NCBI RefSeq assembly: GCF_000468535.1
Contig: NZ_AUQY01000002.1
Span: forward strand, 186,001 to 250,000
DNA from: Peptoniphilus mikwangii
Lineage (GTDB): Bacteria; Bacillota; Clostridia; Tissierellales; Peptoniphilaceae
Length of the DNA: 64,000 bases
Direction: 5' to 3'
This document shows, in pieces, positions 17,846-26,295 of this stretch. Made by a program: the position numbers and the translations under genes. The notes under the pieces were generated by a model that was given only the letters and a program-made list of their open reading frames with translations, searched no databases and was not told the DNA's origin. Each line of letters opens with the position of its first letter. Positions within the stretch are counted from its first letter, which is position 1.

Positions 17846-19672
17846 TTATTCGACAGTTACACTTTTGGCTAAATTTCTTGGTTTATCTACATCATTTCCT
17901 TTAGAAACGGATGTATAATATGCTATTAGCTGTTCAGGTATTACAGTTAACAATGGAGTTAATATATCTATTGTAGGAGGGATATAAATTACTGTATTTG
18001 AATTTTTTTCAAGTAAAGTATTTCCTTCAAGTGCAATAGAGTATACTTTAGCTCCTCTTGCAGCTAGTTCTTGAATATTTGAAGCTGTTTTTTCTATAAG
18101 ATTAGATTGCGTAGCAACAGTAAATACATTAGTTCCTTCCTCAATTAATGCAATAGAACCGTGCTTAAGTTCTCCGGCAGGGAATGCTTCTGTATGAATA
18201 TAAGATATTTCTTTAAGTTTTAAAGCACCCTCTTTTGAAGTTATATAATCAATGCCTCTTCCGGTGTAAAAAATTGATTTTGAATTTTTGATATTTTCTG
18301 CGATATTTTCAAAGATTTTAGTATTTTGTAAAATTATATTTATTTTGTTCGGGATACTTTTTAATTCTGAAATTATCTCAAGAATTTTATTTTCATTCAT
18401 AGTTTCTAATTTTTTAGCAAAATCAAGAGCTAAAAAATATAAAGCTATAAGTTGTGTAGTGTATGCTTTGGTAGATGCTACACTTATTTCAGGTCCGGCA
18501 TAACAGTATAAAACTTTATCAGCTTCTCTTGCAATAGATGATCCAACTACGTTTGTTATAGCAAGAGTTTTTGCTCCATGTTTTTTTCCTTCTCTTAAAG
18601 CGGAGAGGGTGTCAGCAGTTTCTCCCGATTGACTCACAAATATAATTAATGTTTTTTCATCAACAAAGTTTGAATTAAATTTAAATTCAGATGCTATGTC
18701 AGTTATTACTGGAAGTTTGGCAAACTTTTCAATTGCAAATTTTCCTATTTGACCTGCATGATAAGCTGTCCCGCATGCAACTATATATATTTTGTTAAAT
18801 TTTTCAAGTTCTTCTTTTGAAAAAGAGCTATTCGATATGTTTATAGTATCATTTTTAAGCTTTCTTCTTATAGCTTCTTCGATAGCCTTAGGTTGTTCAA
18901 AAATTTCTTTTATCATGAAATGTTCAAAGCCTTCTTTTGAAGCGGCTTCTAAATTCCATTCTATTGTAGAAATTTTCTTATTTATTTCATCTAGATTTGT
19001 GTTATATATTTTGTAACCTTTATTTAGATTTGCGTAAACTATTTCACCGTTATCAAGATATACAACATCTCTTGTATATTCGAGTATTGATGGAATATCT
19101 GAAGTTACAATATATCCATCTTTTGCTATTCCCAGAACCAAAGGAGATTCATTTCTAACAGCAATTAACTCATTTGGATTATTTTTTGAAATAATTACAA
19201 GAGCATAAGAACCTTCCAATCTTTTTATAGTTCTAACAACTGCATTTAAAAGATTTCCATCATAGTAATAATCTAAAAGTTGAGCTACTATTTCAGTATC
19301 TGTATCTGACTTGAAAGTATATCCTTTATTCAATAACTCTTCTTTTAATTCTACGAAATTCTCTATTATACCATTATGGATAACTGAAATAGATTCATCG
19401 TTATTTAAATGAGGATGAGCATTTACTTCATTCGGAATTCCATGGGTTGCCCATCTTGTATGTCCTATTCCAACATTTCCTATAAATGGTCTTTCTGCTA
19501 TTGCAGAACTTAAATTTTTAAGTCTTCCTGCACGCTTAATGGTAATCATATTATCTTGAGTAATTACTGAAATACCTGCAGAATCATATCCTCTATATTC
19601 AAGTTTTTCAAGCCCATTTAAGATTACATCTGTGGCATTTAATTTACCACAATATCCAACTATTCCACACAT
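17846..19672 (-). CDS. glmS: Glutamine-fructose-6-phosphate aminotransferase
   Basis: Makes glucosamine-6-phosphate from fructose-6-phosphate and glutamine, the entry to UDP-GlcNAc and peptidoglycan. 608 residues. The N-terminal Ntn glutaminase domain uses Cys2 (MCGIVGYCGK) and keeps GHTRWATHG. Two SIS isomerase domains follow (SQSGETADT near 347) and the C-terminus is PRNLAKSVTVE as in the family. GGAGG precedes the ATG. Expression is evidently controlled by the self-cleaving ribozyme in its leader. Confidence 0.97.
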   Translation of the reverse strand: MCGIVGYCGKLNATDVILNGLEKLEYRGYDSAGISVITQDNMITIKRAGRLKNLSSAIAERPFIGNVGIGHTRWATHGIPNEVNAHPHLNNDESISVIHNGIIENFVELKEELLNKGYTFKSDTDTEIVAQLLDYYYDGNLLNAVVRTIKRLEGSYALVIISKNNPNELIAVRNESPLVLGIAKDGYIVTSDIPSILEYTRDVVYLDNGEIVYANLNKGYKIYNTNLDEINKKISTIEWNLEAASKEGFEHFMIKEIFEQPKAIEEAIRRKLKNDTINISNSSFSKEELEKFNKIYIVACGTAYHAGQIGKFAIEKFAKLPVITDIASEFKFNSNFVDEKTLIIFVSQSGETADTLSALREGKKHGAKTLAITNVVGSSIAREADKVLYCYAGPEISVASTKAYTTQLIALYFLALDFAKKLETMNENKILEIISELKSIPNKINIILQNTKIFENIAENIKNSKSIFYTGRGIDYITSKEGALKLKEISYIHTEAFPAGELKHGSIALIEEGTNVFTVATQSNLIEKTASNIQELAARGAKVYSIALEGNTLLEKNSNTVIYIPPTIDILTPLLTVIPEQLIAYYTSVSKGNDVDKPRNLAKSVTVE

Positions 19673-19689
19673 AATTAACCTCCAAAAAA

Positions 19690-19830
19690 ATATTTAGAGA
19701 TTCACTGAATTCTCTTTGTTATAAGATTACTCTTAATTTTTAAAGAATACTTAGGCTGTGATACCTTTGGAGCATCCGCCGAAAATTTCGATAACTCCAA
19801 ACCTCGTCATCCTTATCGGATCAGGCGCTT
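19690..19830 (-). ncRNA. glmS ribozyme / riboswitch
   Basis: Read on the minus strand, the leader contains the hallmark core: AAGCGCCTGA with the cleavage site between positions 19829 and 19828, then GACGAGG, GGAGTTATCGA and CGGCGGATGCTCC. The P4 hairpin is AGAGAATTC paired with GAATCTCT (19715-19696). In this class, glucosamine-6-phosphate is the cofactor for self-cleavage, and the cleaved mRNA is degraded, lowering GlmS. All conserved core blocks are in the right order immediately before the glmS ribosome binding site. Confidence 0.95.
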
Positions 19831-19852
19831 ATTAGTTTTTATCTCTGCTTGA

Positions 19853-19881
19853 ATTATAGCATATATAAAATTTTATGTAAA
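19853..19881 (-). promoter_or_regulatory. Promoter of glmS
   Basis: Minus-strand TTTACA (19881-19876) and TATAAT (19858-19853) with a 17-base spacer. Transcription would start about 18 bases before the ribozyme cleavage site, leaving a short 5' product as is usual for this class. Between here and the cold-shock gene (to 20066) the DNA is AT-rich and I see no gene. Confidence 0.75.
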
Positions 19882-20066
19882 TAAAGTATAGACTAAGTTT
19901 GATTTTACTTAGATTTTAAAATTAAAAGAATACTTGAATATTTCATTTTTTAATGTTAATATATAAAAGTATTAATAACTTTATGAATTTGAAAATGATT
20001 GACTTACTTTATTAAATTTAGTTTCTCTGCATTTTACAAAGGATTGAAGGAAATAGGAGGTACTAA

Positions 20067-20264
20067 ATGAAAGGTAAAGTAAAATGGTTTAACGGTGAAA
20101 AGGGATTTGGATTTATAACTGCTGAAGATGGCAAGGATGTATTTGCTCATTTTTCACAAATCCAAAAAGAAGGCTTTAAAACTTTAGAGGAAGGCCAAGA
20201 CGTTGAGTTTGATGTTGTGGAAAAAGAAAAAGGTCCTCAAGCAGAAAATATCGTTATATTATAA
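20067..20264 (+). CDS. cspA: Cold-shock protein
   Basis: Single cold-shock domain of 65 residues with both RNA-binding motifs, [12 protein letters not shown] (RNP1) and DVFAHFS (RNP2). Such proteins bind single-stranded RNA and act as RNA chaperones. AGGAGG precedes the start. The spacer upstream to glmS is long enough for a regulated 5' UTR, but I cannot define one. Monocistronic, closed by a strong terminator. Confidence 0.96.
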   Translation: MKGKVKWFNGEKGFGFITAEDGKDVFAHFSQIQKEGFKTLEEGQDVEFDVVEKEKGPQAENIVIL

Positions 20265-20297
20265 TTAAAAAAGCAGCTATGTGCTGCTTTTTTAATT
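20263..20297 (+). terminator. Terminator after the cold-shock gene
   Basis: Perfect 15-bp arms (20263-20277 and 20283-20297) around a five-base loop, GC-rich at the tip (AGCAGC/GCTGCT) and ending in Ts. Confidence 0.9.
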
Positions 20298-20326
20298 ACC
20301 TTATTGGTTATATTGGGAGGTTATAT

Positions 20327-21088
20327 ATGGAAAAGAAAGTTTTAGCTATTGTAGATGGTAATGAAATAACTATGGATGACTTTAATTTTTTTATGGAGTC
20401 ATTGAATCCTCAGGTTAGAGCTTATTTTACAGATGGGGATAAGAAAAAAGAAATAATTGATGAATTAATCTATCAAGAACTATTATATTTGGATGCTATT
20501 GAAAATAAACTTGACGAAGATGAAGAATTTGTTACAGTTTCAGAAAGAACTAAAGCCTCTTTATTAAAAACATACGCATTAGGGAAGCTTCTTGAAAATG
20601 TTTCACCCAGTGAAAAAGAGATAGAGGAATTTTATAATGCAAATGCTGAGCATTATGATGTTCCGAATTCTGTAGATGCAAGTCATATTTTAGTTGAAGA
20701 TGAAAATAAAGCCAATGAATTATATAATAAAATATTAGCAGGAGAAAACTTTGAAGAGCTTGCAAAAAATAATTCAATGTGTCCTTCAAAGAATAATGGA
20801 GGAAATCTCGGAGTATTTCATTCAGGACAAATGGTTCGTGAATTTGATGAAAAAGTTTTTTCTATGAAAGAAGGAGAAATATCAGAACCTGTTAAAACAA
20901 ATTTTGGATTTCATATTATAAAGCTAAATAAAATAATACCTTCAAAAAAACATACATTAAGTGAAGTTAGAGATGATGTTATAAAAGAAGTTAAAAGATA
21001 TAAAGAACAAAATATATATATGAATAAAATTAGAGAACTTTCTCAAAAACACAATATAAAAGTTTTAAATATAGAACCGGAAAAATAA
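20327..21088 (+). CDS. Parvulin-type peptidyl-prolyl isomerase
   Basis: 253-residue PpiC-family protein. An N-terminal helical segment (1-115) is followed by the rotamase domain (about 122-215: ASHILVEDENKANEL, NNGGNLGVF, FGFHIIKL). There is no signal peptide or lipobox, so unlike PrsA it should act in the cytoplasm as a prolyl isomerase or chaperone. GGGAGG at 20315-20320 supports ATG 20327; the longer ORF from 20279 starts in the cspA terminator and is not used. Confidence 0.88.
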   Translation: MEKKVLAIVDGNEITMDDFNFFMESLNPQVRAYFTDGDKKKEIIDELIYQELLYLDAIENKLDEDEEFVTVSERTKASLLKTYALGKLLENVSPSEKEIEEFYNANAEHYDVPNSVDASHILVEDENKANELYNKILAGENFEELAKNNSMCPSKNNGGNLGVFHSGQMVREFDEKVFSMKEGEISEPVKTNFGFHIIKLNKIIPSKKHTLSEVRDDVIKEVKRYKEQNIYMNKIRELSQKHNIKVLNIEPEK

Positions 21089-21102
21089 TTTCCGGTTTTT
21101 TA
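21075..21102 (+). terminator. Terminator after the parvulin gene
   Basis: Nine-pair stem AACCGGAAA (21075-21083) with TTTCCGGTT (21089-21097) followed by TTTT; the stop codon lies in the loop. Confidence 0.85.
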
Positions 21103-21180
21103 TTTTATTGTATTTTTTTAAATGAAAAAAATTTATATAAAGGGTATAATTATAAAAGAGACAAATATTAGGAGGATAAA

Positions 21181-22521
21181 ATGAAAATAGAACTTTTTAA
21201 TTTTGTTGATAATAGCATTAAATTATTAAATAATTATGATGAAGTATTAAATGAAATTGCTCAAAATGCTATTAAACTTTTAAAAGATATACTTTGTGAT
21301 GATGATAATTTTCTGAATATAACATACAGGATTAAATCTGAGAATAGTTTGAGAGAAAAAATTATAAAAAATAATTTTTTCTTAAAATATGAGAAACCTG
21401 AAACTATGATGTTAGATTTATCGGATTTAATAGGTATAAGATTGGAATGTAGATTTATAAAAGAAGAAGAACATCTCTTTAATATTATTAGACAGAAATT
21501 TAATACATATGTTGGTGACGGTTATTACAAAATAATAGATGACAGTCCTATAATGTTAAAACTTTCTGAAAAACAGCCGCAAATTCAAAAAAATGGATTT
21601 GAAATATACAAAATTGATGGTATTTATAAATATGGTAAGAATTTTTTTAGATTTGAACTTCAAATAAAATCGATGGTTAATGTATTTTGGGGGGAAATAG
21701 ACCATAAAATTTTGTATAAGAATTACAATTATATGATTAATGAAGGTTTTTTTAAAGATATAATGGCATCAATTAAAGATTCTTTATATATGGTAGATAA
21801 ACAGCTTATGATATTATATGATCATGTTTCAAGTCTTGATGCAAGTGATGAGGAATCGGCAAAAGAACAGCTTAATTATTTATTATCAAAGATAATACAT
21901 GATGTTTTCAGTAATAAGATAAAAGATGACTTTGGATTTGTGTTTAATTTCAAAAACTCAATAGATTTTATAGTGGAATATCTTCAAATGAAAGCGGTAA
22001 AAGAAAAAGAGATATCATTTGGGGAAAACTTTATAAATTTGATAAATAAGATAAATAAAATTGATTATTCTAAAATGAATATAGGGGAGTATATAGAATT
22101 TAATAAGTCTATAAAGTGCAATGATTCTTTTATGAATCAAATATCAGATACTATTATTGAAATAATGAATAAAGATTTTTCATGGCATTTATTTATGAAA
22201 ATACTTTATCAGATAGAAAATAGCGGATATGAAGAAAATTTACAAGATTTTCTATATTTTTTAAGATATAAATATTCACTCGTATTTTTAGATACGGCTG
22301 ATAAGTTTAAGCTTTCTAAAGATGAAGTAAATTATGTTGAAGATGTTGTTTTAAAATTTATTTCAAGCAGATTTAAAAATAATTATTCAATTAATTATTT
22401 AATAGAATTCTGCCTTAATGAAATTAAAAAAGGATATTATGAGATAGCGTTTGAAGAAGATATTTCAGCAAATTATATATCTTCAAAGCTTATTGCACGG
22501 CTTGAAAATTATGAAGAGTAA
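21181..22521 (+). CDS. Divergent RelA/SpoT synthetase-domain protein
   Basis: 446 residues. Residues about 30-200 resemble the (p)ppGpp synthetase fold: YRIKSENSLREKI for the ATP-binding basic stretch, DLIGIRLECRF with the catalytic Asp-type position, and FELQIKSMVNVFWGEIDHKILYK equivalent to the ELQIRT...W...EHK block. The Tyr of the usual NGY substrate loop is replaced by NGFEIYKI. There is no HD hydrolase, TGS or ACT domain; the remaining 240 residues are helical and unrecognised. AGGAGG precedes the ATG. It may be an alarmone synthetase or a degenerate homologue; activity is unproven. Confidence 0.75.
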   Translation: MKIELFNFVDNSIKLLNNYDEVLNEIAQNAIKLLKDILCDDDNFLNITYRIKSENSLREKIIKNNFFLKYEKPETMMLDLSDLIGIRLECRFIKEEEHLFNIIRQKFNTYVGDGYYKIIDDSPIMLKLSEKQPQIQKNGFEIYKIDGIYKYGKNFFRFELQIKSMVNVFWGEIDHKILYKNYNYMINEGFFKDIMASIKDSLYMVDKQLMILYDHVSSLDASDEESAKEQLNYLLSKIIHDVFSNKIKDDFGFVFNFKNSIDFIVEYLQMKAVKEKEISFGENFINLINKINKIDYSKMNIGEYIEFNKSIKCNDSFMNQISDTIIEIMNKDFSWHLFMKILYQIENSGYEENLQDFLYFLRYKYSLVFLDTADKFKLSKDEVNYVEDVVLKFISSRFKNNYSINYLIEFCLNEIKKGYYEIAFEEDISANYISSKLIARLENYEE

Positions 22522-22621
22522 TTGTTACGATTAATTTAAAATTATTGTTTAATTTGATTAAATAAGTAATGAACTATTATTGAGTATAGAGTATAATAGT
22601 TAGTAGTAAAGGAGGAATATT

Positions 22622-24073
22622 TTGAATAAATTAACTAATTTAGAACCGAAGAGGGTATTTTATTATTTTGAAGAAATTACAAAAGTTCCAAGATGTTCTT
22701 TAAAAGAAGAAAAAATTGCAGATTATTTAGAAAATTTTGCGAAGTCTCATAATTTAAAATGTTTAAGAGATGTTAACAATAATATAGTAATTAAAAAAGA
22801 TGGCTCTAAAGGTTATGAGAATGCTCCTATTTTGATAATTCAAGGTCACATGGACATGGTATGTGAGAAAGCTGATAATTGTACAATAAATTTTGATACA
22901 GATCCTATTGAATTTGAAGTTGAAGGAAATATTATCATAGCAAGAGAAACTACTTTAGGGGCAGATAATGGAATTGCCGTTGCTATGGCATTAGCTATTC
23001 TTGAATCTGACAAAATAGCACATCCGCCTCTTGAAGTTTTAATTACAACTAATGAAGAAAATGGAATGACAGGAGCTCATAATCTTGATGGTAAAATGCT
23101 TGAAGGTAAAATGCTCCTAAATCTTGATTCTGAATCAGAAGGTGTAGCATGTGTTGCATGTGCAGGAGGGAAAAGGGATATTCTAAGCTTTGATAAGAAG
23201 TTTGAGAAAGCAAGGAATTCAAGAGAATTTTATGAACTTACTGTTACAGGGTTAAAAGGTGGACATTCAGGACAAGAAATAAAAAAAGGATTAGGAAATT
23301 CTAATAAATTGATGGGTAGAAGTCTATATGAAATCAATAAAGAATTTGACATTGATTTAGTAGATATATCCGGAGGAGCGAAGCCTAATGCAATACCAAG
23401 ATTGGCTAAGTCTATAATTTCAATAAAACCTGATGATAAAAAAAGAATACAGGATTTGATAGTAAAATTAAATAGAAATTTTGTTAGAGAACTTGGTAAG
23501 GTTGATCCTGATGTCAGATTAAATTTTGAAAAGACAAGCAACTATGAAAGTGTATTAAAAACAGAAATTAAAGAAAATATAATAAATTTATTGAATATAC
23601 TTCCAAATGGAGTACAAAGTATGAGCCAAGATATTGACGGTTTGGTTGGCAGTTCGGTTAATGTTGGTGTTATAGAAAGTTTTGAAGATGAAATCAGAAT
23701 AACTACAAATATAAGATCTGCACTACAATCATTAAGAGATGAAATAAGTGATAGACATAAGGTATGTGCTAAAGTATGCGATGCAGAATATAGTGTTCAG
23801 AGTGAATATCCTGCATGGGAATATAAAGATGTTTCTCATTTGAGAGATGTTGCTGCAAAAGCTTATAAAGAAATAACAGGAGAAGAACTTAAACTTGAGG
23901 CAATACATGCCGGTCTTGAGTGTGGGTTGTTCAAAGAGACTATAGGAGATATTGATATGCTTTCTATAGGACCTAATATACATGGTCCGCATGCTCCTGG
24001 AGAAAACTTAGAAATTGAATCTACTAATAGAGTATACAACTTTGTTATTGAGATATTAAAAAATTTAAAATAA
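22622..24073 (+). CDS. pepD: Aminoacyl-histidine dipeptidase (M20C)
   Basis: Zinc metallopeptidase that cleaves Xaa-His dipeptides in the cytoplasm. 483 residues with the M20 metal-site motifs QGHMDMVCEK near 78, GADNGIAVAM near 117, TNEENGMTGA (catalytic Glu) near 147, and a late His in IHGPHAPGE near 460. The lid domain occupies about 190-380. AAGGAGG at 22609-22615 supports TTG 22622. Together with the C69 dipeptidase and the aminopeptidase P-like gene it indicates peptide catabolism. Confidence 0.94.
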   Translation: MNKLTNLEPKRVFYYFEEITKVPRCSLKEEKIADYLENFAKSHNLKCLRDVNNNIVIKKDGSKGYENAPILIIQGHMDMVCEKADNCTINFDTDPIEFEVEGNIIIARETTLGADNGIAVAMALAILESDKIAHPPLEVLITTNEENGMTGAHNLDGKMLEGKMLLNLDSESEGVACVACAGGKRDILSFDKKFEKARNSREFYELTVTGLKGGHSGQEIKKGLGNSNKLMGRSLYEINKEFDIDLVDISGGAKPNAIPRLAKSIISIKPDDKKRIQDLIVKLNRNFVRELGKVDPDVRLNFEKTSNYESVLKTEIKENIINLLNILPNGVQSMSQDIDGLVGSSVNVGVIESFEDEIRITTNIRSALQSLRDEISDRHKVCAKVCDAEYSVQSEYPAWEYKDVSHLRDVAAKAYKEITGEELKLEAIHAGLECGLFKETIGDIDMLSIGPNIHGPHAPGENLEIESTNRVYNFVIEILKNLK

Positions 24074-24092
24074 AATTATGGAGGGTAATACA

Positions 24093-24413
24093 ATGACAGA
24101 AGAAAAGAAAAATGGATGTTGCTGTTGTGGACATGATCACGAACATGAACATGAAGCTGAGGAATTTGAAACTATAGTTTTAACTCTTGATGATGATTCT
24201 GAGCTTGAATGTGTAATTCTTGGAATTTTTGATTATGAAGAAAGATCGTATATTGCACTTCTTCCTGCTGATGAAGAAGATGGAGAAGAGATATTAATAT
24301 ACGATTTTAAAGAATTAGAAAATGAAGAAGTTGAATTAAATGTGATTGAAGATGAAGATTTATTTAATAAAGTATCAAAAGAGTTTGAAGCACTTTATGT
24401 AGAGGAAGAGTGA
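24093..24413 (+). CDS. DUF1292 protein with His/Cys-rich N-terminus
   Basis: 106-residue acidic protein of the DUF1292 family, function unknown. Residues 8-22 are a run of four Cys followed by alternating His/Asp/Glu (CCCCGHDHEHEHE), suggestive of metal binding. The DUF1292 body follows with ETIVLTLDDDSELECVILGIF and YIALLPADEED. GGAGGG at 24080-24085 supports ATG 24093. In Firmicutes DUF1292 genes are often near ruvX/yrrK; that context is not present here. Confidence 0.85.
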   Translation: MTEEKKNGCCCCGHDHEHEHEAEEFETIVLTLDDDSELECVILGIFDYEERSYIALLPADEEDGEEILIYDFKELENEEVELNVIEDEDLFNKVSKEFEALYVEEE

Positions 24414-24418
24414 TTTAT

Positions 24419-24862
24419 TTGAATACTAATTTTGAACTTTCTTCTACTAGTGGAAAAATTGTAAGCCTAAAAGATTATTATGGAAAGTATTTGGTATTGT
24501 ATTTTTATCCGAAAGATAATACAAGTGGCTGTACTTTAGAGGCCAATGAATTTTCAATTTATTATGAAGAGTTTAAAAAGTTAGATTGTGAAATAGTAGG
24601 AATTAGCAAAGACACCGTAAAAAGTCATGAAAGATTTAAGGAAAAGGAAAATATTCCTTATGAATTATTAGCTGATCCTGATAGAACTGTACATGCACAA
24701 TTTTCCGTATTAAAAAATGCAAAGATGTATGGCAAAGATGTTATAAAAACCATAAGATCTACGTTTATTTTTGATAAAGAAGGAAATCTTATAAAAGAAT
24801 ATAGAGATGTAAAAGCTCAAGGGCATGCAGCGGAAGTTTTGGAATACATCAATGCTTTATAA
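24419..24862 (+). CDS. bcp: Bcp/PrxQ-type peroxiredoxin
   Basis: Thiol peroxidase of the thioredoxin fold, 147 residues. The peroxidatic Cys is in NTSGCTLEANEF near residue 39. The +5 position, which is Cys in many PrxQ proteins, is Asn, so the resolving thiol is either elsewhere (a second Cys occurs in LDCEIVG) or external. A GTG at 24410 overlaps the previous stop, but AGGAAG at 24403-24408 is better placed for TTG 24419. Likely cotranscribed with the DUF1292 gene. Confidence 0.9.
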   Translation: MNTNFELSSTSGKIVSLKDYYGKYLVLYFYPKDNTSGCTLEANEFSIYYEEFKKLDCEIVGISKDTVKSHERFKEKENIPYELLADPDRTVHAQFSVLKNAKMYGKDVIKTIRSTFIFDKEGNLIKEYRDVKAQGHAAEVLEYINAL

Positions 24863-25745
24863 TAAATATTCAGATTATTTAAAAAGTAAATTTGGAGAAA
24901 AAGTTTATAAACTTCCCATAAAATTAAATTTAACTTGTCCAAATAGAGATGGAAGTCTTGGCTATGGAGGATGTACTTTTTGTGGTGAAGAAGGTGGAAG
25001 TTTTGAAAATAACTTTGGAGGAATAAAAGAACAACTAACCAAAGACAAAGCTGTTATAGAAAATAGATATAAGGCGAAAAAATTTATAGCATATTTTCAA
25101 AACTTTACCAATACTTATTTAGATTTTGAAAAATTTAAAGTAAATATATATGAATGTATGATAGATGATATTGTAGGAATATCAATATCAACAAGACCTG
25201 ATTGTATTTCGGATAAATATTTGGATTTCTTAGAAGAGATAAATAAAAATATTTTTATTACATTAGAATTAGGACTTCAAACTGCAAATTATAGGACTTT
25301 AAAAAAGATAAATAGGGGTCATGGATTAGCGGAATTTATTGATGGTGTAAATAGAGCTAAAAAAAGAAATATTAGAGTATGTACTCATGTAATACTAAAT
25401 TTACCATATGATGATGAGATAGATGTTATAGAAACAGCACATATTTTAAATGCTCTACAAGTTGATGAAGTTAAACTACATGCTTTATATATTTTAGAAA
25501 ATACTATGATGGGGAAGCTTTATAAAGAAGGAAAAATAAATTTGATTTCTTTGGAAGAATATAAAAAAAGGGTTATACTATTTCTTCAACATTTAGATAA
25601 AAGAATAGTTATTCAGAGAATTATAGGTAGAGCTCCTGAAGAAAATAGTTTATTTTGTAATTGGAATACTTCTTGGTGGAAAATAAGAGATGATATAGAA
25701 AAAGAAATGATTGATAAAAATTTTTATCAAGGTCAGTATAAATGA
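24852..25745 (+). CDS. ytqA: TIGR01212-family radical SAM protein (YtqA/YhcC)
   Basis: 297-residue radical SAM enzyme. The cluster cysteines are in LTCPNRDGSLGYGGCTFCG: one Cys, an 11-residue gap, then C-x2-C, which is characteristic of this family instead of the classical CxxxCxxC. The LELGLQT and HVILNLP segments of the barrel follow. B. subtilis YtqA (MnmL) has been linked to wobble-uridine side-chain modification in tRNA; I recall this and have not verified it. ATG 24852 overlaps the end of bcp; an upstream in-frame ATG at 24825 lacks a binding site. Confidence 0.85.
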   Translation: MLYNKYSDYLKSKFGEKVYKLPIKLNLTCPNRDGSLGYGGCTFCGEEGGSFENNFGGIKEQLTKDKAVIENRYKAKKFIAYFQNFTNTYLDFEKFKVNIYECMIDDIVGISISTRPDCISDKYLDFLEEINKNIFITLELGLQTANYRTLKKINRGHGLAEFIDGVNRAKKRNIRVCTHVILNLPYDDEIDVIETAHILNALQVDEVKLHALYILENTMMGKLYKEGKINLISLEEYKKRVILFLQHLDKRIVIQRIIGRAPEENSLFCNWNTSWWKIRDDIEKEMIDKNFYQGQYK

Positions 25746-25759
25746 AAGGGTATGATAAT

Positions 25760-26185
25760 ATGATTAAGTATATTTTAGGTACAAAGGGTTCAGGAAAGAC
25801 AAGATGGTTAATTAATAATGCAAATGAAGATTTTAAAAGCGGAAATGGAAACATTGCTTTTGTAGAAGTTGATGATGATCATATTTTTAGTCTTGATTAT
25901 AATGTAAGGCTTATAAATGCAACAGATTATAGATTAAATAATGTTGAGTCTTTCTATGGATTTATTTGTGGTCTAATGGCAATGGATTATGATCTTCAAA
26001 AGATTTATATTGATGGAATATATAAAGTTTTAAAATTAAATATTGAAGATCTTGAGTTTATTAAAAATAAACTTGAAAAAGTTAAAGACATAGAGAATAG
26101 AGAAATTTACATTAATGTTGATTATGTACTAAGCGATATTCCGGAGTCTTTAAAAGAAAATTCTTTAGAAGTAACTCCACAATAA
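25760..26185 (+). CDS. Small P-loop ATPase-like protein
   Basis: 141-residue protein with a Walker A motif at its N-terminus (LGTKGSGKTRWL) and a possible Walker B in KIYIDGI near residue 95. It is far too short for a PilT motor, although similar clostridial proteins are sometimes labelled so. Function unknown. AAAGGG at 25745-25750 favours ATG 25760 over ATG 25742. It heads a tight cluster with a membrane miniprotein and a second uncharacterised protein. Confidence 0.75.
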   Translation: MIKYILGTKGSGKTRWLINNANEDFKSGNGNIAFVEVDDDHIFSLDYNVRLINATDYRLNNVESFYGFICGLMAMDYDLQKIYIDGIYKVLKLNIEDLEFIKNKLEKVKDIENREIYINVDYVLSDIPESLKENSLEVTPQ

Positions 26186-26195
26186 GGTGATATTA

Positions 26196-26282
26196 TTGGG
26201 AAATAAAAATTTTGTAAGAATTGTTGCCATAATACTTGTATTGGTTATGGTTGTACCATTTTTATTTCAAGTTTTGAATTAG
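26196..26282 (+). CDS. 28-residue single-pass membrane miniprotein
   Basis: Short ORF with an AAGGTGA binding site (26184-26190) five bases before TTG 26196. The product begins with a short basic head (MGNKNFVRI), then about 18 hydrophobic residues (VAIILVLVMVVPFLFQVL) and ends in Asn. Size and design resemble small Firmicute membrane proteins such as Prli42-like peptides, but I cannot assign a family. The following gene starts 13 bases later with its own binding site, so it is probably part of one transcript. Confidence 0.7.
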   Translation: MGNKNFVRIVAIILVLVMVVPFLFQVLN

Positions 26283-26295
26283 AAAGGTGTAAAAA

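Noticed and set aside
25760-26185. PilT twitching-motility ATPase
   Set aside because: Only a P-loop and possible Walker B are shared; the protein is far too short and no pilus genes are nearby.
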